From CAYWTS01 sp964461265 (GTDB taxonomy: Bacteria > Bacteroidota > Ignavibacteria > Tepidaquicellales > OLB5): a stretch of 17,500 nt of DNA. The position numbers were made by a program, and so were the translations under genes. Shown in pieces: positions 14,602-17,500 of this stretch (position 1 is its first letter; each line of letters opens with the position of its first letter). The stretch lies in assembly GCA_964461265.1 (NCBI GenBank), contig CAYWTS010000038.1, forward strand, positions 1-17,500, read 5' to 3'. A model generated the notes under the pieces. It was not told the origin of the DNA, did not search any database, and saw nothing but the letters and a program-made list of their open reading frames with translations.

Positions 14602-15609
14602 ATGAATCCAGAAAACATATTAGAAGTAAAAGATTTAAAGGTTAAATTCCCTGTTCACGGGGGCGTGTTCCTCGGCAAGGTTGCCGAGATAAAAGCCGTT
14701 GACGGTGTAAGCTTTGAAATGAAAAAAGGCGAAACACTCGGGCTGGTTGGAGAATCCGGCTGCGGCAAATCTACCGTTGGAAAAGCAATTATAAATATTC
14801 TGAGATTCGGTTCCCCGGAAGTAGAAATATCAGGTGATATTTGGATGAATACCGATGAAGGTGAAATTAACCTTATAAAACTTAACAAAAAAGAAATACG
14901 TAAATACCGAGGCTTAATACAAATGATATTCCAGGACCCGTATTCTTCGCTCAATGCAAGGTTGACTGTGGGGCAGATTGTAGAAGAACCGCTTATTTAC
15001 CATACAAAAATGAACAAAAAAGAGCGTATGGATAGAATTGCGTGGCTTCTTGACAGAGTAGGTTTACAGGCAGAACAATCGAAACGTTACCCGCATGAGT
15101 TTTCCGGCGGGCAAAGGCAAAGAATAGGAATCGCACGCTCACTTGCTACTAATCCCAAATTAATAATCGCAGATGAACCGGTCTCGGCACTTGACGTATC
15201 AATACAGGCACAGGTAATCAATCTGCTTCAGGAACTGCAAAAGGAATTTGACCTGAGCATTTTATTTATTGCTCATGACCTCTCGGTTGTGGAGCACATA
15301 AGTTCCAGAATAGCAGTGATGTATCTTGGCAATGTAGTTGAAGTTGGAGAAGGTGCAGAAGTATATCACCATCCTGTCCATCCATACAGCAAGGCGCTGC
15401 TTTCAGCTGTGCCTCTGCCGAATCCCGCCCGCAGAAACAAGGAACGGATTATTTTAACCGGTGACGTTCCCACTCCGCTTAGAAAGCCCAGTGGCTGCGG
15501 TTTCCGAACACGCTGCCCTATAGCACAACCAACCTGTGCCGATGCTGTCCCTCTGCTTGAAGAAAAAAGAAACGGGCACTTTGCCGCATGCCCGTGGGTA
15601 AGCGGGTAA
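14602..15609 (+). CDS. Peptide ABC transporter ATP-binding protein, OppF type
   Basis: Second nucleotide-binding subunit, pairing with the OppD-type protein. Walker A GESGCGKS is at 50-57, the Q-loop at IFQDPYSSLN, the signature FSGGQRQR at 167-174, and Walker B IIADEP at 188-193, followed by VSALDVS and the H-loop in IAHDLSVVEH. The C-terminal domain has the usual GCGFRTRCPIAQPTC and AACPW, giving four cysteines (C299, C305, C312, C330). Length is 335 residues with no insertion. In E. coli the Yej system uses a single fused ATPase, YejF; here the two halves are separate genes. The ATG at 14602 lacks a Shine-Dalgarno sequence. This is the last gene of the operon, converging on the gene at 15650-17500 with only 40 bp between stop codons. 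Confidence 0.94.
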   Translation: MNPENILEVKDLKVKFPVHGGVFLGKVAEIKAVDGVSFEMKKGETLGLVGESGCGKSTVGKAIINILRFGSPEVEISGDIWMNTDEGEINLIKLNKKEIRKYRGLIQMIFQDPYSSLNARLTVGQIVEEPLIYHTKMNKKERMDRIAWLLDRVGLQAEQSKRYPHEFSGGQRQRIGIARSLATNPKLIIADEPVSALDVSIQAQVINLLQELQKEFDLSILFIAHDLSVVEHISSRIAVMYLGNVVEVGEGAEVYHHPVHPYSKALLSAVPLPNPARRNKERIILTGDVPTPLRKPSGCGFRTRCPIAQPTCADAVPLLEEKRNGHFAACPWVSG

Positions 15610-15615
15610 TAATAC

Positions 15616-15640
15616 AACAAGGGGTTACAACCCCCTGTTT
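15616..15640. repeat. G-run/C-run palindrome, copy 2, between convergent genes
   Basis: Near-perfect palindrome with arms AACAAGGGGTT (15616-15626) and AACCCCCTGTT (15629-15639), 10 of 11 positions pairing. It occupies most of the 40-bp gap between two convergent stop codons, so it could fold in both transcripts and act as a shared terminator or 3'-end stabiliser. It is related to the palindrome at 2517-2543. A T-run is lacking on both strands. Confidence 0.7.
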
Positions 15641-15649
15641 GAGATATTA

Positions 15650-17500
15650 TTAAAATAATAACTTTTTCAACTCTTCAACACTCTCAACAGGCAGCTTGCA
15701 TGCATAATTCTCACATACATAAGCAAGAGTTTTTTCGGAGGGTTTGATAATTTTGTCAAGGAAAGGAATTAATTTATTTTTCTCATTGTGAGTAGTATAG
15801 ATTAATACTTTATTCGGAATAAATCGCTGTTGAACTTCTCTAATCATTTCCTGTGCAGTCCTGTTATCTTTCTTACCTGCAATTATAATTTGTTTTGGTT
15901 TGTTTAGATAATAATCCAAAGTACAGAGCATTTGGGGCATAGCAAATGGCTGTGATGACATTTTACCTGAAAATTGCTTTAAAGACTTTTCAGCTTTTTC
16001 ATATAATTCATTGCTATCAATAAATTGTGCTAACCTGAGTAAATTTAGTATAGCTATGGAATTACCCGTAGGTTCTGCACTATCGTAATCTTCTTTTGTT
16101 TTAACAAGAATACTTTTATCATTGCCCGAAACATCAAAAAAGCCGTCATTTTCAGCATCATAAAATAATTCAATTGTTTTTGCAATAAGTTTCAATGCTA
16201 TTTCAAGATACCTATTATCAAAACATGTTTCATACAAATCGATTAATGATTGGACAAAAAAGGCATAGTCCGAAAGTGTGCCTTCAAACCTTGCTTCACC
16301 GTCTCTCCATCTGTGTAAAAGTATGTGTTCTTCGTGATTGTATAGTTTTTCTATAATAAAATCTGCTGCGCAATTTGCTGAGTTAAGATACTTTTCTTCA
16401 TAAAATACCTGGTAGGCTTTAGCATAGGCGGAAATCATCAAAGCATTCCATGATACAAGGACTTTATCATCAAGATGAGGTACAGGTCTTTTAGCTCTAT
16501 GTTTATATAATATCCTTTTTGATTCGGTAATTATTTTGTCAGTCTCATCGGTTGATAAATTGAAATGGTTAGCTGTTTCGGAAATCGACTTAGAAATATA
16601 GAGAATATTTTTATTCGTAAAAACATTATGCGGGTCAGAACCAGCAGGAACGTTGCCTCTTTCACCGATATCGAAGTAATATGAAACAATATCTCCGTTT
16701 TTTTCACCGAGTACCTCTATTATTTCTTTTTTTTCCCAAACATAAAATTCCCCTTCGCGTTTCTCAATTGGATTATCCGTATTAAGCGGGGATTCAGCAT
16801 CTTCGGCTGAATAAAATCCGCCTGTAGCTTTATCGGTAAGGTTAGTATCAACATAATTCAGTATATCTTTTGCTATTTCTGCAAAGTAGCTGTCCCCGGT
16901 TAGTTGATAAGCTTCTATGTATGATATTGCAAGCTGTGCCTGGTCATATAACATCTTCTCAAAATGCGGGACACGCCAGAACTTATCCACCGAATAGCGG
17001 TGGAATCCACCTCCAAGCTGGTCATAATCTCCGCCCTTAGCCATTTTCTCAAGTGTAAATGTAACCATATCCAAAGCTTTTTGTTCTTTATATCTGTTAT
17101 AGTATCTCAATAAAAAGTTAAATAAAACCGGTCTTGGGAATTTAGGTGCACCGCCAAATCCCCCGTAAACATCATCAAAAACCTGTTCACAGTGCCTGAA
17201 ACATTTATAGAAAATACTTTCGTTTAATTCAGAATATTCTGTTTTAGATTGGCTTAACGATTCAAGGTAAGAAATTATTTTATTTCCGGAATTTAAAATT
17301 TCTTCTCTGCGGTTTTTCCATGCATTATCAATGCCTTTGATAACGTCAGGGAAGCCCGATTGCCCGTATTTTGCAACGGGTGGTATATAAGTAGCACCGT
17401 AAAATGGTTTAAGTTCAGGTGTGAGGAATATCGACATAGGCCAGCCGCCGGAGCCGGTCATTGCCTGAAGAGCTGTCATGTAAACACGGTCAATATCGGG
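15650..17500 (-). CDS. DUF255/YyaL-type thioredoxin-domain protein (N-terminus cut by window edge)
   Basis: Member of the family of bacterial YyaL and animal SPATA20 proteins: an N-terminal thioredoxin-like DUF255 domain fused to an (alpha/alpha)6 barrel resembling N-acylglucosamine 2-epimerases. The biochemical role of the family is not established. The frame is open to the window edge; reading leftward from 17500 it begins PDIDRVYMTALQAMTG, so the ATG at 17479 is internal and not the true start. The missing part would hold the SxCHWCHVM-type cysteine motif. Visible family features are GSGGWPMSIFLTPELKPFYG, GGGFHRYSVDKFWRVPHFEKMLYDQ (as separate short motifs), FYSAEDAES, EGEFYVW and DKVLVSWNALMISAYAKA, and near the C-terminus AYVCENYACKLPV. 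At 616 visible residues, about 70 to 90 are probably missing. It converges on the peptide-transporter operon. Confidence 0.9.
   Translation of the reverse strand, partial: PDIDRVYMTALQAMTGSGGWPMSIFLTPELKPFYGATYIPPVAKYGQSGFPDVIKGIDNAWKNRREEILNSGNKIISYLESLSQSKTEYSELNESIFYKCFRHCEQVFDDVYGGFGGAPKFPRPVLFNFLLRYYNRYKEQKALDMVTFTLEKMAKGGDYDQLGGGFHRYSVDKFWRVPHFEKMLYDQAQLAISYIEAYQLTGDSYFAEIAKDILNYVDTNLTDKATGGFYSAEDAESPLNTDNPIEKREGEFYVWEKKEIIEVLGEKNGDIVSYYFDIGERGNVPAGSDPHNVFTNKNILYISKSISETANHFNLSTDETDKIITESKRILYKHRAKRPVPHLDDKVLVSWNALMISAYAKAYQVFYEEKYLNSANCAADFIIEKLYNHEEHILLHRWRDGEARFEGTLSDYAFFVQSLIDLYETCFDNRYLEIALKLIAKTIELFYDAENDGFFDVSGNDKSILVKTKEDYDSAEPTGNSIAILNLLRLAQFIDSNELYEKAEKSLKQFSGKMSSQPFAMPQMLCTLDYYLNKPKQIIIAGKKDNRTAQEMIREVQQRFIPNKVLIYTTHNEKNKLIPFLDKIIKPSEKTLAYVCENYACKLPVESVEELKKLLF

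Noticed and set aside
9290..15609. The transporter as a nickel importer serving the hydrogenase (NikABCDE-like)
   Set aside because: Position beside hyp genes and membership of the peptide/nickel family invite this, but the receptor and permeases carry YejA/YejB/YejE-like phrases, the receptor is 651 residues, and a leader region with its own Shine-Dalgarno sequence separates it from hypE.
17477..17479. ATG at 17479 as the true start of the YyaL-type gene
   Set aside because: The frame stays open to the window edge with family-like residues PDIDRVY before this Met, and the thioredoxin-like cysteine motif is still missing, so the gene begins outside the window.

Overview
This window is a hydrogenase and peptide-uptake region from an AT-rich bacterium. 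It is probably a member of the Bacteroidota/Chlorobiota/Ignavibacteriota (FCB) group. The evidence is the near-absence of Shine-Dalgarno sequences before most start codons, a TAnnTTTG-type promoter element upstream of hypA, and the overall base composition. The phylum is an inference; no 16S rRNA or other phylogenetic marker is present.

Layout: (1) 4-2492, + strand: genes for a group 3 (MvhG/MvhA-like) cytoplasmic [NiFe] hydrogenase small and large subunit. Any electron-transfer partner lies to the left of the window. (2) 2575-3069: a HybD/HycI-family hydrogenase maturation protease with unusual residues at two metal-ligand positions. (3) 3070-3297: a 228-bp intergenic region with a CRP/FNR-like palindrome and a TAnnTTTG element. 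(4) 3298-9188: a complete pleiotropic maturation operon, hypA-hypB-hypF-hypC-hypD-hypE, mostly joined by 4-bp start/stop overlaps. (5) 9290-15609: an ABC peptide importer operon in which the binding lipoprotein and both permeases look YejA/YejB/YejE-like. It is followed by two separate OppD/OppF-type ATPases. (6) 15650-17500, - strand: a DUF255/YyaL-type thioredoxin-fold plus (alpha/alpha)6-barrel protein, cut by the right edge before its CxxC region.

How the genes work together: HypF and HypE make the cyanide ligands. HypC and HypD assemble the Fe(CN)2CO unit. HypA and HypB insert nickel. The protease then removes the 26-residue C-terminal tail of the large subunit. Every Hyp protein keeps its diagnostic metal-binding or catalytic residues, so the pathway looks functional. 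The transporter operon has its own leader region and is probably unrelated in function.

The most unusual content is non-coding. Three kinds of palindromic repeat sit in the gaps between co-directional genes: three copies of a GTGCC-arm inverted repeat, two copies of a G-run/C-run palindrome, and one 100-bp element with 8-bp terminal inverted repeats between hypA and hypB. Just left of the 100-bp element is an apparent decayed duplicate of the hypB start, overlapping the hypA stop as ATGA. This suggests that the element broke an ancestral hypA/hypB overlap. The rest of the window is conventional; I did not find a wholly new multi-gene system.
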